Shown in pieces: positions 50,014 through 59,707 of a DNA stretch of 64,000 nt (position 1 is the stretch's first letter; each line of letters starts with the position of its first letter). Origin of the DNA: JAPOUP01 sp965203605. Its GTDB lineage: Bacteria > Pseudomonadota > Alphaproteobacteria > Rhodobacterales > Rhodobacteraceae. The position numbers and the translations under genes were made by a program. Location: positions 3,410,001 through 3,474,000 of the forward strand of contig OZ241902.1 in assembly GCA_965203605.1 (NCBI GenBank), read 5' to 3'. The notes below the pieces were generated by a model, which was not told where the DNA came from, searched no databases, and saw nothing but the letters and a program-made list of their open reading frames with translations.

Positions 50014-51060
50014 CATGAACAACCTGAAGGACATCCTGCGGCAGCACCACGGCCTGAGCCTGTGGCGCGACGACGTAGCAGCCGCGATCAGGGGAGCGCG
50101 GGCGCGGTATCGAACGTTCTGCAATGGGCGCAGGCGGCAGGCCTGTCCTGCCGACCACTGCCGAACGATCTCGACGAAGGAGCGCTCCGGGACCTTACAA
50201 CAGTTCACACCTGTATTCCTGATTCGCCTATATGGCGGGGCATGCGGGTCGGTCTCCGCCATTCCGGTTGTCGAACGCCTGCCTGGCTCGCCGGGGCGCT
50301 CCGCGCTGGCGGGCGCAGCCGGCATGCCCTGTGCCGCGAGCCGGTCGGGCGCGCCGGCTGGCGCAACGCCCGCGGCGGGCCGGTCCTTCCGGCGGCGGAA
50401 AGGGCGGCACCGGCATCCCCGCCCACGCCGCGCCCGCGGGCCGGCGGCGGCCTGCCCGGAGACGCGGGTGGTCTCCGTGTGCGACCGCGGGGGACTGCCG
50501 GCGGATGTCGGGGAGGGCGGAGGGGGGACCTGCCTGTGGGAGTGCGCGGCGTCCCTGCCGGCCCCCGCGGCGGTGGACCTGACCATCCCGGCCTCCGGCG
50601 GACCGGGGGCGCCCCGAACGGCCGGGGATACGCGCGGCGGAGGTCGCGGTCCTGCCGCCGAGGCGCGGCCACGGCAGGGGGCCGGTCACGATGTTCGCCG
50701 TCTCCGCCACCGGGGTGGACATGGAGGAAGGCGGGGAGCCGCCGCACCGGCCGCTGACGGCCACCGAACAGCCGGCGGAGGGGGAGGCGGACTCCATGCG
50801 CACCCTCACCGTCCCGGGGTGGCGGCGCGGGAGGCGGGCCACCGGGACATGGTTCCGGACCCTGAGGTCCGGCACCCGCATCAGGGACCGCAGGCCGGAC
50901 ACCGCCGTCGGCCGCCGACCGACGCGCCGGGCGGGCGGAGACGGGAATGGAATCACGCATACAGGTGTGGGATGTTGTAAGCTCCGGGACCGGCGCCACC
51001 CGCAGTGGGCGGATGTAACGGCGGGAACGTGCGATCCGGTCGGAAGACGACCATCACGGA
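50014..51060 (+). pseudogene. IS21 istA remnant, split by an IS4-family element
   Basis: It reads MNNLKDILRQHHGLSLWRDDVAAAI, then after a frameshift GAVSNVLQWAQAAGLSCRPLPNDLDEGALRD, the N-terminal helix-turn-helix of IstA. Immediately after the IS4 insertion (50194-50981) it resumes as DRRHPQWADV, matching the next IstA segment (xxPDWAEV). The catalytic domain and istB are absent. The right boundary is approximate. Confidence 0.68.
50194..50981 (+). mobile_element. IS4-family (Tn5-like) element, internally deleted, 788 bp
   Basis: About 30-bp imperfect inverted repeats begin CTTACAACA at both ends and share CACACCTGTAT. The 9-bp direct repeat CTCCGGGAC flanks it (50185-50193 and 50982-50990). 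Inside, frames contain RVVSVCDRGG (like VVSVxDREADIYE) and VTMFAVSATGVDMEEGGEPPHRPLTATE...TGTWFRTLRSGTRIRDR (like the W-R-I-E..H..LKSGC catalytic Glu region). A full element would be nearly twice this length, so it is a deleted, non-autonomous copy. Confidence 0.75.
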
Positions 51061-51258
51061 GTGCAGGGTGTCGCCTAGACGGAGGCACCCCTTCCGGATG
51101 GAGGCGCTGCCCTGCCCGAAAACACGGATACGCCCCTACTGACGGGACCTGAACCGTCCCGGGCTTGGATCATTTGGCACCGGGACTCCCACCTTGCGGA
51201 ATGACGTCTGCGGACATAGGATAGATTTTACAGACGGAGATAAAGACCTTGGCTGGTA
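51061..51258 (+). other. Intergenic remnant DNA
   Basis: No gene is supported between the IS21 remnant and the small pseudogene. 51529-51625 is likewise empty before the acyl-CoA synthetase end. Confidence 0.4.
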
Positions 51259-51528
51259 TGACGGAACCTGCTCGGCACGGCTTCACGCCAGAGCAGATGG
51301 ACTGAATCGAGAGGCGAATCGAAGCCCGGCCGAACCGCTCCGGGGGTTACCCCAGCGGCCAAATATCCATGCTCAAGTGGGCGATCGGCGGCTTTTTCGT
51401 GCTGGGGATTGCGACCGCAGGCTACCTTTCCACGCAGATCCAATCCGTCGAGACCGGGCTGCTTGGAAACCGGTTTCCGAGACGATGGGGCAGACGGCGG
51501 TTGGCGACCTCATGTGAAATATCGACTT
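51259..51528 (+). pseudogene. Small TM/coiled-coil protein with an in-frame stop
   Basis: It reads MTEPARHGFTPEQMD, stop (TGA at 51304), then IERRIEARPNRSGGYPSGQISMLKWAIGGFFVLGIATAGYLSTQIQSVETGLLGN. The membrane helix followed by a coiled-coil start has the same design as the protein at 16030. The tail (RFPRRWGRRRLATSCEIST) looks frame-shifted. The stop and altered tail mark it as a broken gene. Confidence 0.5.
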
Positions 51529-51625
51529 AAGCTGGTCAGAATAAGATGGGTCCAAGCGCAGAGCAGGAAGATATCCGTTTGATCCCGGGGCCTGTAAACT
51601 GAATCCCCGGTCCCCCTCAAGACAA

Positions 51626-53383
51626 TCACGCCCCTTCCGCCAGCATGTCCATCATCCTCTCCCGCATAACAAATTTCTGTGGCTTTCCTGTGATTGTCAT
51701 TGGTAGTTCATCAACCACCCGGATATGCTTTGGAATCTTGAAATGGGCGATCTGCCCCCTCAACGCCTCCTGCAGTTCTTCCCCTGAAACCTCCATTCCG
51801 GTTTTCGTGATCACCCACGCGCAAACCTCCTCGCCAAGTCGCTCATCCGGAATGCCGAAGACCTGTGCGTCGCTCACTTTGGGATGGCTGATCACATATT
51901 CCTCCACCTCGCGCGGGTAGATGTTCTCACCACCTCGAATGATCATGTCTTTCACTCGACCGACGATCGAACAGAATCCCTCTTCATCAATAAAAGCGAG
52001 ATCGCCTGAGTGCATCCAACCATCCACAATGCTCTCCGCTGTCTTCTCATCATCTTGCCAGTACCCTTTCATGACGGAATAGCCACGCGTACAGAGTTCG
52101 CCATGAGTGCCGACTGGAACGATCCGACTCTCATCATCGATGATCTTGACTTCAAGATGGGGATGGACACGCCCGACAGTTTCACATCTCCTGTCCGTGG
52201 GATCGTCAACGAAACTCTGGAAGGACACCGGCGACGTTTCCGTCATCCCGTAGGCGATCGTGACCTCATTCATGTTCATTTTCGAGTTGACGCGTTGCAT
52301 GACGTCAACAGGGCAAGGGGCACCTGCCATGATGCCGGTTCGCAGGCTGGATAGGTCACGCGGGGTTCTTTCAAGAGCCTCCAGCATAGCGAGAAACATT
52401 GTCGGGACACCGTAGACAGCCGTGCAACGCTCCTTGGCCAGAGCATCAAGTGTCTGATTTGCGTCAAAACCTTCACCTGGAAAGACCACTGAGGCTCCTT
52501 TGCTGACCGCGCCCAGAACACCCATAACCATGCCGAAGCAATGATAGAGTGGAACAGGGATGGCCAATCTGTCGGACTCGCTCAGATTGATCCGGTCGGT
52601 GACAAAACGGGCGTTGTTGACGATATTGTAGTGCGTGAGTGTCGCCCCTTTCGGACTGCCGGTCGTTCCGGAAGTGAACTGTATGTTGATCGCATCGTCT
52701 GGGCTAAGGGTCCTTTCGATCTCCGGCAGTCTGAGTTGCTGCGCCGGACCGCCAAGCCTGCGAAGCTGTTCGAACGAATACATACCAGCCTCGGGTTCCT
52801 CTTCCATGATCACGACGCTGCGCAGTTGCGGAACCTTGACCGACCGCAACCGTCCCGGTTCGCAGTCCTCAAGCTCAGGGGCGAGATTTCGAATCATGGC
52901 TGAATAGTCAGACGTCCTGAACGACTTCGCCGCAATGAGCGCCTTGCACCCAACCTTGTTCAATGCGTATTCCAGTTCGCCCAGACGATAGGCCGGGTTG
53001 ATGTTCACCAGCAGGACGCCCACTCGCGCACTGGCAAACTGGGTCAGAATCCATTCCACCCGATTTGGCGACCAGATGCCCAAGCGATCGCCTTTGTCGA
53101 GGCCCAGTGCCAGAAGCCCGGAAGCGAGTTCATCCACGGCCCGGTCAAGATCATAATAGCTCATCCTGATGCCTTGCTCACAGAACACGGCGCAATCGTG
53201 CGGACCAAAGCGAGAGACAGCTTCGCTCAAGAGTTGTGAGATGGTGATGTAGGAAAGGGACGGCCGTGACAGGCCTCTAACATAGGATCGACCATCTTCC
53301 GGTGCAGTCGTCTCAGCGTGTGCGACAGCCTTTGTGTCCCAATCGGAAATCCGGCTCGCCAGACTTTCATCGAGGATTGACAT
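51626..53383 (-). CDS. AMP-dependent acyl-CoA synthetase
   Basis: About 585 residues from MSILDESLASRISDWDTKAV. ANL-superfamily motifs are INIQFTSGTTGSPKGATLTHYN (P-loop), VTIAYGMTETSPVSF, SIVDGWMHSGDLAFIDEEGFCSIVGRVKDMIIRGGENIYPREVE (hinge) and the catalytic lysine in MTITGKPQKFVM. It activates a carboxylic acid to its CoA ester. As the last gene of the amide-uptake operon, 15 bases after the ATPase-amidase gene, it may activate the acid released by the amidase. The chain length is not predictable. Confidence 0.92.
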   Translation of the reverse strand: MSILDESLASRISDWDTKAVAHAETTAPEDGRSYVRGLSRPSLSYITISQLLSEAVSRFGPHDCAVFCEQGIRMSYYDLDRAVDELASGLLALGLDKGDRLGIWSPNRVEWILTQFASARVGVLLVNINPAYRLGELEYALNKVGCKALIAAKSFRTSDYSAMIRNLAPELEDCEPGRLRSVKVPQLRSVVIMEEEPEAGMYSFEQLRRLGGPAQQLRLPEIERTLSPDDAINIQFTSGTTGSPKGATLTHYNIVNNARFVTDRINLSESDRLAIPVPLYHCFGMVMGVLGAVSKGASVVFPGEGFDANQTLDALAKERCTAVYGVPTMFLAMLEALERTPRDLSSLRTGIMAGAPCPVDVMQRVNSKMNMNEVTIAYGMTETSPVSFQSFVDDPTDRRCETVGRVHPHLEVKIIDDESRIVPVGTHGELCTRGYSVMKGYWQDDEKTAESIVDGWMHSGDLAFIDEEGFCSIVGRVKDMIIRGGENIYPREVEEYVISHPKVSDAQVFGIPDERLGEEVCAWVITKTGMEVSGEELQEALRGQIAHFKIPKHIRVVDELPMTITGKPQKFVMRERMMDMLAEGA

Positions 53384-53397
53384 GTCGGTACCCCTGT

Positions 53398-55755
53398 TCA
53401 CATCGTCCGCCAATCGTCGGCCTGCTCGAAGGCATGCGCAGCCTGATAGATCTTCATCTCCCCGAATCTCTCGCCGACAAGCATCATACCTATGGGCAGG
53501 CCTTCGCATAGGCCACATGGAACACTCATTGCCGGCAAACCTCCATTGAATGGCGCTGTGTTGCCGATCATTTCAAACGCACGCTGGACATACAGGCTGA
53601 TGGAGCAGTCCGCAGGTGGGATTTGCCGGGGTTTCATGGGCACCGTTGGCATAAGCAATAGGTCATATCGCTCAAGCACGCCCGAGTAGATCCGGTTGAC
53701 CTTGCGCATCAGGTTCTGTGCCTTGCCGTAGAAGCGGCCACGGTATTGCTCCTGGAAGAACTCACCAAGAAACATGCAGACCTTGAGCGAATGGGTCAGT
53801 TCATCAGCTCTGTTGCGCCATTGGGCCATGTGATCCATCATCGAGGGCAGAAAGAGTCCTCTGTAGTTCGTGCCGCCTGAGTTTCCGTGCATCATGTGAT
53901 CCTGTAAACCCTCGACGGTGATTGCTGTCCAGCAGTCAACCGCCAGATGGTGTTCCGGTATCGAGACCTCATCCACATGCGCACCAAGGTCTCGGAAGCG
54001 TTCTGCGGCGGCGAGCACCTTTTGGTTGACGTCCGCTTCGCTCTCGGGTCGGTGAAACCCTTCACTGAGCATCGCGATTCGGAGCCCCTGCGCTCCACGT
54101 CCCAATGCCTCGGTATAGCGGGATGTTTGCGGACAGTATTGGCGTGGATCAAGACCATCCTCGCCAGCGAGGACTTCGAGGAGCAAGGCATTGTCGGCAA
54201 CGGTGTTTGTCACCGGCCCCACATGGTCGATTGTCTGCTCTATAGGCATGATACCGGTGTAGGGTATGAGCCCATGTGTGGGCTTCATCCCATATACGCC
54301 GCAATTTGAGGATGGGATACGGATCGAACCCCCCTGATCTCCGGCGATGGCCATATCCACTTCCCCAGCGGCAACCAGCGCCGCCGACCCTCCCGACGAA
54401 CCGCCCGCCATGAAGCCGCGCTTCCAAGGATTGTGAATCGGGCCCTTTGCTCCGGTATGTGAGCCGCCCGAAAGGCAGAAGTTCTCGCAATGCGCCTTTC
54501 CGGCGATGACCGCACCGGCGTCGAGCATCCGTGTGACTATCGTTGCGTCGATTTCCGGCGTGTAGCCTTCCATAACCGACGATCCGTTCATCATCGGGAC
54601 GCCAGCCAAGCAGATCGTATCCTTGAGCGCAATCCGCCTGTCCTTAAGCGGACCGCCCGGAGCACCTCTGATATTGGTCTTGACATACCACGCGTTAAGT
54701 GGGTTCTCCGAAAGATCGGGGAAATAGCCAGGGGAGCGGGGATAGCGCACCACCGGAAGGTTGTCCGGTGTCGAATCCAGCCGATCATACGCTTGGATAT
54801 AGGGTTCCATGATTTCAGAATATTCGCGCAGTTCCTCGTCAGCCAGGCTCATGCCGAACCTGCCGGCCATATCGCGCATCTGCGAAATTGTCGGACGCTT
54901 TACGGTCATGTGGGTCACCGAATTAGGGACAGCCGGTTGATCCGGCGGCGTAGTCGAAGGATTGGGTCGCATTTGCGGACCCGGCGACGGCATCTGGTTC
55001 TGACTGTTGGAGCTTCGGGCTGAACGGACAGCCCCGAACCCAAGATACTGATCAACTTTGGCCTGATCAGATAGATCTGACTTCTTCAGTTCTCCGGTTA
55101 TCCGTCCCCGTTCAAGGACAATAACCCGATCCGATAGATCGGAAATGAAATCGAATTTCTGCTCGACCAGCAGGATGGAAATGCCCCGGCTTTCGCGAAG
55201 GTCGAGAAGCGTTTTCCCCATCTCTTGGATGATCGAGGGCTGGATGCCCTCGGTTGGCTCGTCCAGAAGCAGGAGGTCCGGATCGCCCATGAGGCATCTT
55301 GCAAGGGCCAGCAGCTGCTGTTCACCGCCCGATAGGGCCTCTCCTGCCCGATCGGAAAGGGCGCGAAGGCGAGGGAAGTCCAACAGGACGGCTTCCAACG
55401 CATCACCTTCGGAAGCGCCGGTATATTCGTGCCAGGCAAAGCGCAGATTGTCATGAACCGTCAATTGAGGGAATATGCCCCTTCCCTGAGGAACATATCC
55501 GATTCCAAGCCCGGCGCGTTCATGGGGTGACATTCGTGTGATGTCTTCGGAGCGAAACCTGATGGTACCACTCCCGGCGGGCAAGAGACCCATGATGGTC
55601 TTCAGAAGCGTGGTCTTGCCCATGCCGTTATGACCGAGAATGCCGACCACTTCATTCCGGGCGACCGCGAAGTCGATTCCATGCAGGATCGGCACCCTGC
55701 CATATCCACCTGCAAGACCCATGATCTCCAACACATCTGTCGCGCCCCTGTTCAT
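53398..55755 (-). CDS. LivF/UrtE-type ABC ATPase fused to an amidase-signature hydrolase
   Basis: 785 residues in one uninterrupted frame. Residues about 1-240 are an ABC ATPase (GHNGMGKTTL Walker A, LSGGEQQLLALARCLMG signature, LLLLDEPTEGIQPSI Walker B). A Ser/Pro/Asn/Gln-rich linker follows (about 245-280). Residues about 285-785 are an amidase with the Ser-cisSer-Lys triad: IALKDTICLAGVPM (Lys), MAGGSSGGSAALVAAG (cis-Ser) and GDQGGSIRIPSSNCG (nucleophile Ser). No ribosome-binding site precedes the internal Met of the amidase part. It probably couples amide import to hydrolysis. Confidence 0.88.
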   Translation of the reverse strand: MNRGATDVLEIMGLAGGYGRVPILHGIDFAVARNEVVGILGHNGMGKTTLLKTIMGLLPAGSGTIRFRSEDITRMSPHERAGLGIGYVPQGRGIFPQLTVHDNLRFAWHEYTGASEGDALEAVLLDFPRLRALSDRAGEALSGGEQQLLALARCLMGDPDLLLLDEPTEGIQPSIIQEMGKTLLDLRESRGISILLVEQKFDFISDLSDRVIVLERGRITGELKKSDLSDQAKVDQYLGFGAVRSARSSNSQNQMPSPGPQMRPNPSTTPPDQPAVPNSVTHMTVKRPTISQMRDMAGRFGMSLADEELREYSEIMEPYIQAYDRLDSTPDNLPVVRYPRSPGYFPDLSENPLNAWYVKTNIRGAPGGPLKDRRIALKDTICLAGVPMMNGSSVMEGYTPEIDATIVTRMLDAGAVIAGKAHCENFCLSGGSHTGAKGPIHNPWKRGFMAGGSSGGSAALVAAGEVDMAIAGDQGGSIRIPSSNCGVYGMKPTHGLIPYTGIMPIEQTIDHVGPVTNTVADNALLLEVLAGEDGLDPRQYCPQTSRYTEALGRGAQGLRIAMLSEGFHRPESEADVNQKVLAAAERFRDLGAHVDEVSIPEHHLAVDCWTAITVEGLQDHMMHGNSGGTNYRGLFLPSMMDHMAQWRNRADELTHSLKVCMFLGEFFQEQYRGRFYGKAQNLMRKVNRIYSGVLERYDLLLMPTVPMKPRQIPPADCSISLYVQRAFEMIGNTAPFNGGLPAMSVPCGLCEGLPIGMMLVGERFGEMKIYQAAHAFEQADDWRTM

Positions 55756-55756
55756 C

Positions 55757-56473
55757 TCAGACCCTCTTTCCGAGATAGACGTCGCGTACCATGGGATGGG
55801 ACATCACGCGGTCCACATGGTCTTCCATCAACACCATCCCCTTATGAAAGACGGTCACCGTCTCGGCGATCGAACGAATGAACTGCATGTCATGCTCAAC
55901 GATGATGAGCGAGGCCTTCTGGTTCAGCTGGTGGATGATGCCGGTCATCCTCTCAACGTCATCGGCGCTCAGGCCAGCTGCGGGCTCATCAAGCAGAATG
56001 AGCCAGGGGTCACCGGCGGCCACCACTCCGAGTTCCACGCGCTGCCTCGCGCCATGGTCCAGCCGTCCAGGAGAATCTCTCGCAATGGTCCCCAAGGCCA
56101 GGAGATCAATGATCTCCTGTGCCCTGAAATTGGCCTCCAACGGGTCATGAAACCGTCGCGCAGCAAGCCAGATGTTCTCGTGAACGCTGAGGGAATCCAT
56201 GACATTGGGTGTTTGGGTCTTGATCCCAACCCCAAGGGAAGCGATCTGATGCGGCATCAATCCGGTTGTCTCGACACCGCGCATATAGACCTCGCCCTCG
56301 GTAGGGGAGAGCAGGCCGGCGATACAATTGAAAAAAGTGGACTTTCCTGCGCCGTTCGGACCGATCAGGCACCGAAGCTCAAGATCACGAAGCCTGAAAT
56401 CCACCTGGTTCACCGCCAAGACGCCGCCAAAGCGCATGGTAAGACCCTGGGTCTCGAGAACGGTCTCAGCCAT
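55757..56473 (-). CDS. LivG/UrtD-type ABC transporter ATPase
   Basis: 238 residues: CLIGPNGAGKSTFFNCIAGLL (Walker A), LDHGARQRVELGVVAAGDP (signature, with HGARQ in place of the more common SGGQ) and LILLDEPAAGLSADD (Walker B). It is the partner ATPase to the fused UrtE-like domain. The HGARQRVE signature resembles UrtD rather than LivG. The stop lies one base from the next start, so coupling is tight. Confidence 0.9.
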   Translation of the reverse strand: MAETVLETQGLTMRFGGVLAVNQVDFRLRDLELRCLIGPNGAGKSTFFNCIAGLLSPTEGEVYMRGVETTGLMPHQIASLGVGIKTQTPNVMDSLSVHENIWLAARRFHDPLEANFRAQEIIDLLALGTIARDSPGRLDHGARQRVELGVVAAGDPWLILLDEPAAGLSADDVERMTGIIHQLNQKASLIIVEHDMQFIRSIAETVTVFHKGMVLMEDHVDRVMSHPMVRDVYLGKRV

Positions 56474-57506
56474 TCAGCAGCTGGTCCCGGTGCTGTAACC
56501 CACGCCGCCGTTGGCTGCGTCTGGACAGTCGTTGCGCGAAGCTGGCGTTCCAGAACCCCGAGACTGTCGGAACGATGCCTTTTGGCAGAAACAGTACAAA
56601 GAGAACCAGGATAAGACCCGTGATGAGGTAATTGTCGATCATGGCTTGTTGCCCAAGCAGGAACTTCAGGTAGGACAGCCCCGCCGCGCCAAGTACCGGC
56701 CCAAGTCGTGTCCCAAGTCCTCCTACAATGCACCAGATTATGATTTCCGCCGATTGGCCCAAGGAGAAAAGGCTGGGTGTGACGATCTCTGCCCAGTTGG
56801 CGAAGAGACCGCCTGCCAGTCCGGCAATGGCGGCTCCAATGGTGAACATCACTGTCTTCCGCGCCCGCACGTCGTAGCCCATCAGGTACATGCGGGTTTC
56901 GTTTTCCCGAATACCCAGGGCGATGCGTCCGAAACTGGACCGGAGCAGGGCCGTCACAGACATATAGACGAGACCGAGCAGTATGGCGCAGACGTAGAAA
57001 TAGCTGTCCCCCCAGATATAGGCATCCGGAATGCCTGGCACATTCATGGTTGGGAAACCGGGAATGCCGTTGAACCCGCCTATGCGGGCGTTTCCGATCA
57101 CATATTGAGGACCGGCTGTCGAATTGATGACCTTGAACAGGATGAGGGTGACAACCAGGGTGATGACGCCGAGATAGACATCGCCGAGGCGCCCATAGAA
57201 CATCATCGCGCCAAGAAGCATGGCGAAGACGGCAGGAACCAGCACGGACAGGAACATAGGAAAGGTGCTTTCACCAATGTTGATCGCAAAGATCGCATAG
57301 GCATACGCACCCAAGCCAAAGAACGCTGCCTGGCCAAAGCAGAGAATGCCACAGAAGCCCCAGATGAGGCCAAGACTGAGGCCCAACATGCCATATATCG
57401 CCAAGACAGTGAGCGTGTAGGTGCTGACGATCAGGGGCAGCAACCAGATCAGGAGTCCCGTTACGAGGACAGTTGCAACGACGTCCCTTTTCATACCCTC
57501 AGGCAT
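56466..57506 (-). CDS. LivM/UrtC-type ABC transporter permease
   Basis: About 346 residues from MPEGMKRDVVATVLV; the frame is open upstream inside the previous gene, but this ATG overlaps the upstream stop (TGATG). It has around nine to ten membrane helices, with LSLGLIWGFCGILCFGQAAFFGLGAYAYA and IRENETRMYLMGYDVRARKTVMFTIGAAIAGLAGGL (cytoplasmic coupling loop). With the UrtB-like permease it forms the channel. A basic C-terminal tail overlaps the ATPase start. Confidence 0.92.
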   Translation of the reverse strand: MPEGMKRDVVATVLVTGLLIWLLPLIVSTYTLTVLAIYGMLGLSLGLIWGFCGILCFGQAAFFGLGAYAYAIFAINIGESTFPMFLSVLVPAVFAMLLGAMMFYGRLGDVYLGVITLVVTLILFKVINSTAGPQYVIGNARIGGFNGIPGFPTMNVPGIPDAYIWGDSYFYVCAILLGLVYMSVTALLRSSFGRIALGIRENETRMYLMGYDVRARKTVMFTIGAAIAGLAGGLFANWAEIVTPSLFSLGQSAEIIIWCIVGGLGTRLGPVLGAAGLSYLKFLLGQQAMIDNYLITGLILVLFVLFLPKGIVPTVSGFWNASFAQRLSRRSQRRRGLQHRDQLLNG

Positions 57507-58378
57507 CAGAGCCTGCCCTTGAAGAACGTGCCAGTGACGCCCTGCGGCAAGAGCCTGAGCAGAACGACCGCCGCAACAAGCAGTGCGACTTCGCCGATGA
57601 CAGGTGAGATGACGAAAGTGAACGTCTGGTTCACCACACCGAAGAGGCTCGCGCTTGAGAACAGACCGGCGACAAGGGAGGGACCACCCGCGATAACGGT
57701 TATGAATGCCTTCGCGATGTAGGCACCGCCTGATGTGGGAACGAGCCCAACCAGAGGCGCAAGGACGGCACCAGCCAGTCCGGACAGCGCGGATCCACAA
57801 AAGAATGTTGCCATGTAGATGCGGTCCGGGCTGTATCCCAATGCCGCCGCCATATCCGGTCTTTGCATCGTACCGCGGGCGACAAGACCGATGCGTGTGC
57901 CTTTCAAGACCGTCAGCAACACGACAAGCAGCAATCCCGCGACCAGGATGATGAAGAAATTGTAGCCGTTGACCTGGTAGTCGCCGATGGTGAAGCCGGA
58001 GAGCGGCGTTGAGATACCGGTCGTCGTGTTTCCGAAGATCATTGTGGCGAGCCCAATGAAGAAAAGGCTCAGCCCCCAAGTCGCCAGCATGGTGTCGACC
58101 AGACGTCCGTAGAGATGGCGGATCACCAGGCGTTCAACCACTAGTCCGATCAGGCCGACAACGATCGGTGCGATCAGCAACATGGCAACGAAAGTGTTCA
58201 CGCCCAGGTCTACGGCGGTGATCGTCGCGTATCCGCCCATCATCATGAACTCACCATGTGCAAGGTTGATAACCTTGATCATGCCGAAGACGATGGCCAG
58301 TCCAGCACTGATAAGGATCAGCGAAGCGATCCCGTAGAGCACTTCGACAATGACGACGGCGTAAAGGTCCATTGGCAT
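57506..58378 (-). CDS. LivH/UrtB-type ABC transporter permease
   Basis: 290 residues, about eight membrane helices. The family signature GLAIVFGMIKVINLAHGEFMMMGGYA is near the N-terminus and the coupling region RIGLVARGTMQRPDMAAALGYSPDRIYMATF is central. It transports amino-acid-like or amide/urea-like substrates across the inner membrane with the UrtC-like permease. It follows the binding-protein gene by about 70 bases. Confidence 0.92.
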   Translation of the reverse strand: MPMDLYAVVIVEVLYGIASLILISAGLAIVFGMIKVINLAHGEFMMMGGYATITAVDLGVNTFVAMLLIAPIVVGLIGLVVERLVIRHLYGRLVDTMLATWGLSLFFIGLATMIFGNTTTGISTPLSGFTIGDYQVNGYNFFIILVAGLLLVVLLTVLKGTRIGLVARGTMQRPDMAAALGYSPDRIYMATFFCGSALSGLAGAVLAPLVGLVPTSGGAYIAKAFITVIAGGPSLVAGLFSSASLFGVVNQTFTFVISPVIGEVALLVAAVVLLRLLPQGVTGTFFKGRL

Positions 58379-58449
58379 GGGATCCGCTGGAGGAATGTGT
58401 TGCCTGTCGCGGGGCGGTAACCACCGCCCGGCCTGATCCGCGTGAAAGT

Positions 58450-59670
58450 TCAGATCTGGATTTCGTATTGGGTATTGTCATCAGGATTTGCCTGCAGGTC
58501 GCAGACCGCCTGCGTGTCGATCGGCTGGCGCTGCGGCAACGTTTCCATCACGCGCATACCCTGATCCTCGATCTCCATGATGTGCACATCAAGAACCGCG
58601 TGGTGCGTCTTCGGATCGACCGTCACCTTGCCTGCGGGACCTTCGATCGCCAGGCCGGTTTCCAGCGCTGTGATCACGGCCTCACGGTTCAGCGAACCTG
58701 CCTGGCGAACGGCCTCTGCCCAGGTCATGACACCTTGGTAGTTCGATACGGCGATCTCGTGGATCAGGCTGCTGTCACCGTATGCCGTCGACCATCTTTC
58801 CTTGAATGCGTTGTTCGCAGGTGTGTCGAGTTCCTGGCTATAGTTGTAGGCGACCATGATGCCGTTGCCCTCCTCCGGAGTCAGCACCTTGTGTTCGTTG
58901 CCGACTCCCATGGTCGTGGAAGCCAGCGGAATGCGGTCTTTCATGCCCGCCGCCGCCCATTGTCGGAAGAAAGACAGATGTGCACCACCGACGAGCGGTG
59001 CGATCACCAGATCGGGGCCAACGGACTGGATTTTGGCGATCGTGGATCCAAAGTCGCTTACATCCAGCGGGAAGAAGTCGACGCCCGCGGTCTCACCGCC
59101 ATTGTCAGCCACGAACTTCTGTATCCAGCGGGCCGTAATCTGGCCGTAGTTGTAGTCCGCAGCCAGAATGTAGACCGACTTCCCGGACTTGCCCATCGCA
59201 TAGGGCACAAGTGCCTCGACCTGCTGGGCAGGGGTGACTCCGTTGATGAAGATGTTTCCATCGCAGACTCCGCCCTCATAAAGAACGTTATAGAAGTACA
59301 GCGTTTGGGTTTTGCGCATGGTCTGGCGGATCGCTTCGCGCGAGGCCGAGAGGATGCCGCCGTGCACAACATCCACCTGATCCTGTCTGGTCAGCCGCTG
59401 CGCGTACTGCGAGTAGAGCGCCATATCGGACTGGGTATCGTACGCGACAATCTCTACCGGCCTGCCAAGCAGGCCACCGGCCGCATTGATCTCATTCACG
59501 GCAAGACGCATGGCCATGTCCATCGGCGTGCCGTACGCATCGAAGATGCCCGACGTGTCCAGTATCGAGCCCAGTTTGATGCTGTCGGCGGCCATTGTCA
59601 GGCGGGGCAGCATTGACATGCCCGCAAGCGCACCCGCGCCAGCCAGGATTCTGCGACGATTCAATGACAT
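58450..59670 (-). CDS. Periplasmic amide/urea-type substrate-binding protein
   Basis: 406 residues. The N-terminus has a Tat-like signal (NRRRILAGAGALAGMSMLPRLTMA) with cleavage expected after MAA. The mature part follows the UrtA/FmdD/AmiC pattern: SIKLGSILDTSGIFDAYGTPM, YFYNVLYEGGVCDGNIFINGVTPAQQ and NYNYGQITARW-like steps. The family binds urea or short amides. It is the receptor for the downstream permeases. Confidence 0.9.
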   Translation of the reverse strand: MSLNRRRILAGAGALAGMSMLPRLTMAADSIKLGSILDTSGIFDAYGTPMDMAMRLAVNEINAAGGLLGRPVEIVAYDTQSDMALYSQYAQRLTRQDQVDVVHGGILSASREAIRQTMRKTQTLYFYNVLYEGGVCDGNIFINGVTPAQQVEALVPYAMGKSGKSVYILAADYNYGQITARWIQKFVADNGGETAGVDFFPLDVSDFGSTIAKIQSVGPDLVIAPLVGGAHLSFFRQWAAAGMKDRIPLASTTMGVGNEHKVLTPEEGNGIMVAYNYSQELDTPANNAFKERWSTAYGDSSLIHEIAVSNYQGVMTWAEAVRQAGSLNREAVITALETGLAIEGPAGKVTVDPKTHHAVLDVHIMEIEDQGMRVMETLPQRQPIDTQAVCDLQANPDDNTQYEIQI

Positions 59671-59707
59671 TTCCGATCCTCCCTGATGTCATCCAGTTCA
59701 ATGTGCT

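Noticed and set aside
39297..51528. Integrated island with tRNA-Lys as attachment site
   Set aside because: No integrase gene and no second copy of the tRNA 3' end were found, so site-specific integration is not supported.
57507..58079. N-terminal extension of the UrtC-like permease frame
   Set aside because: It overlaps the UrtB-like gene in another frame and contains no membrane helices; the ATG at 57506 fits the family.
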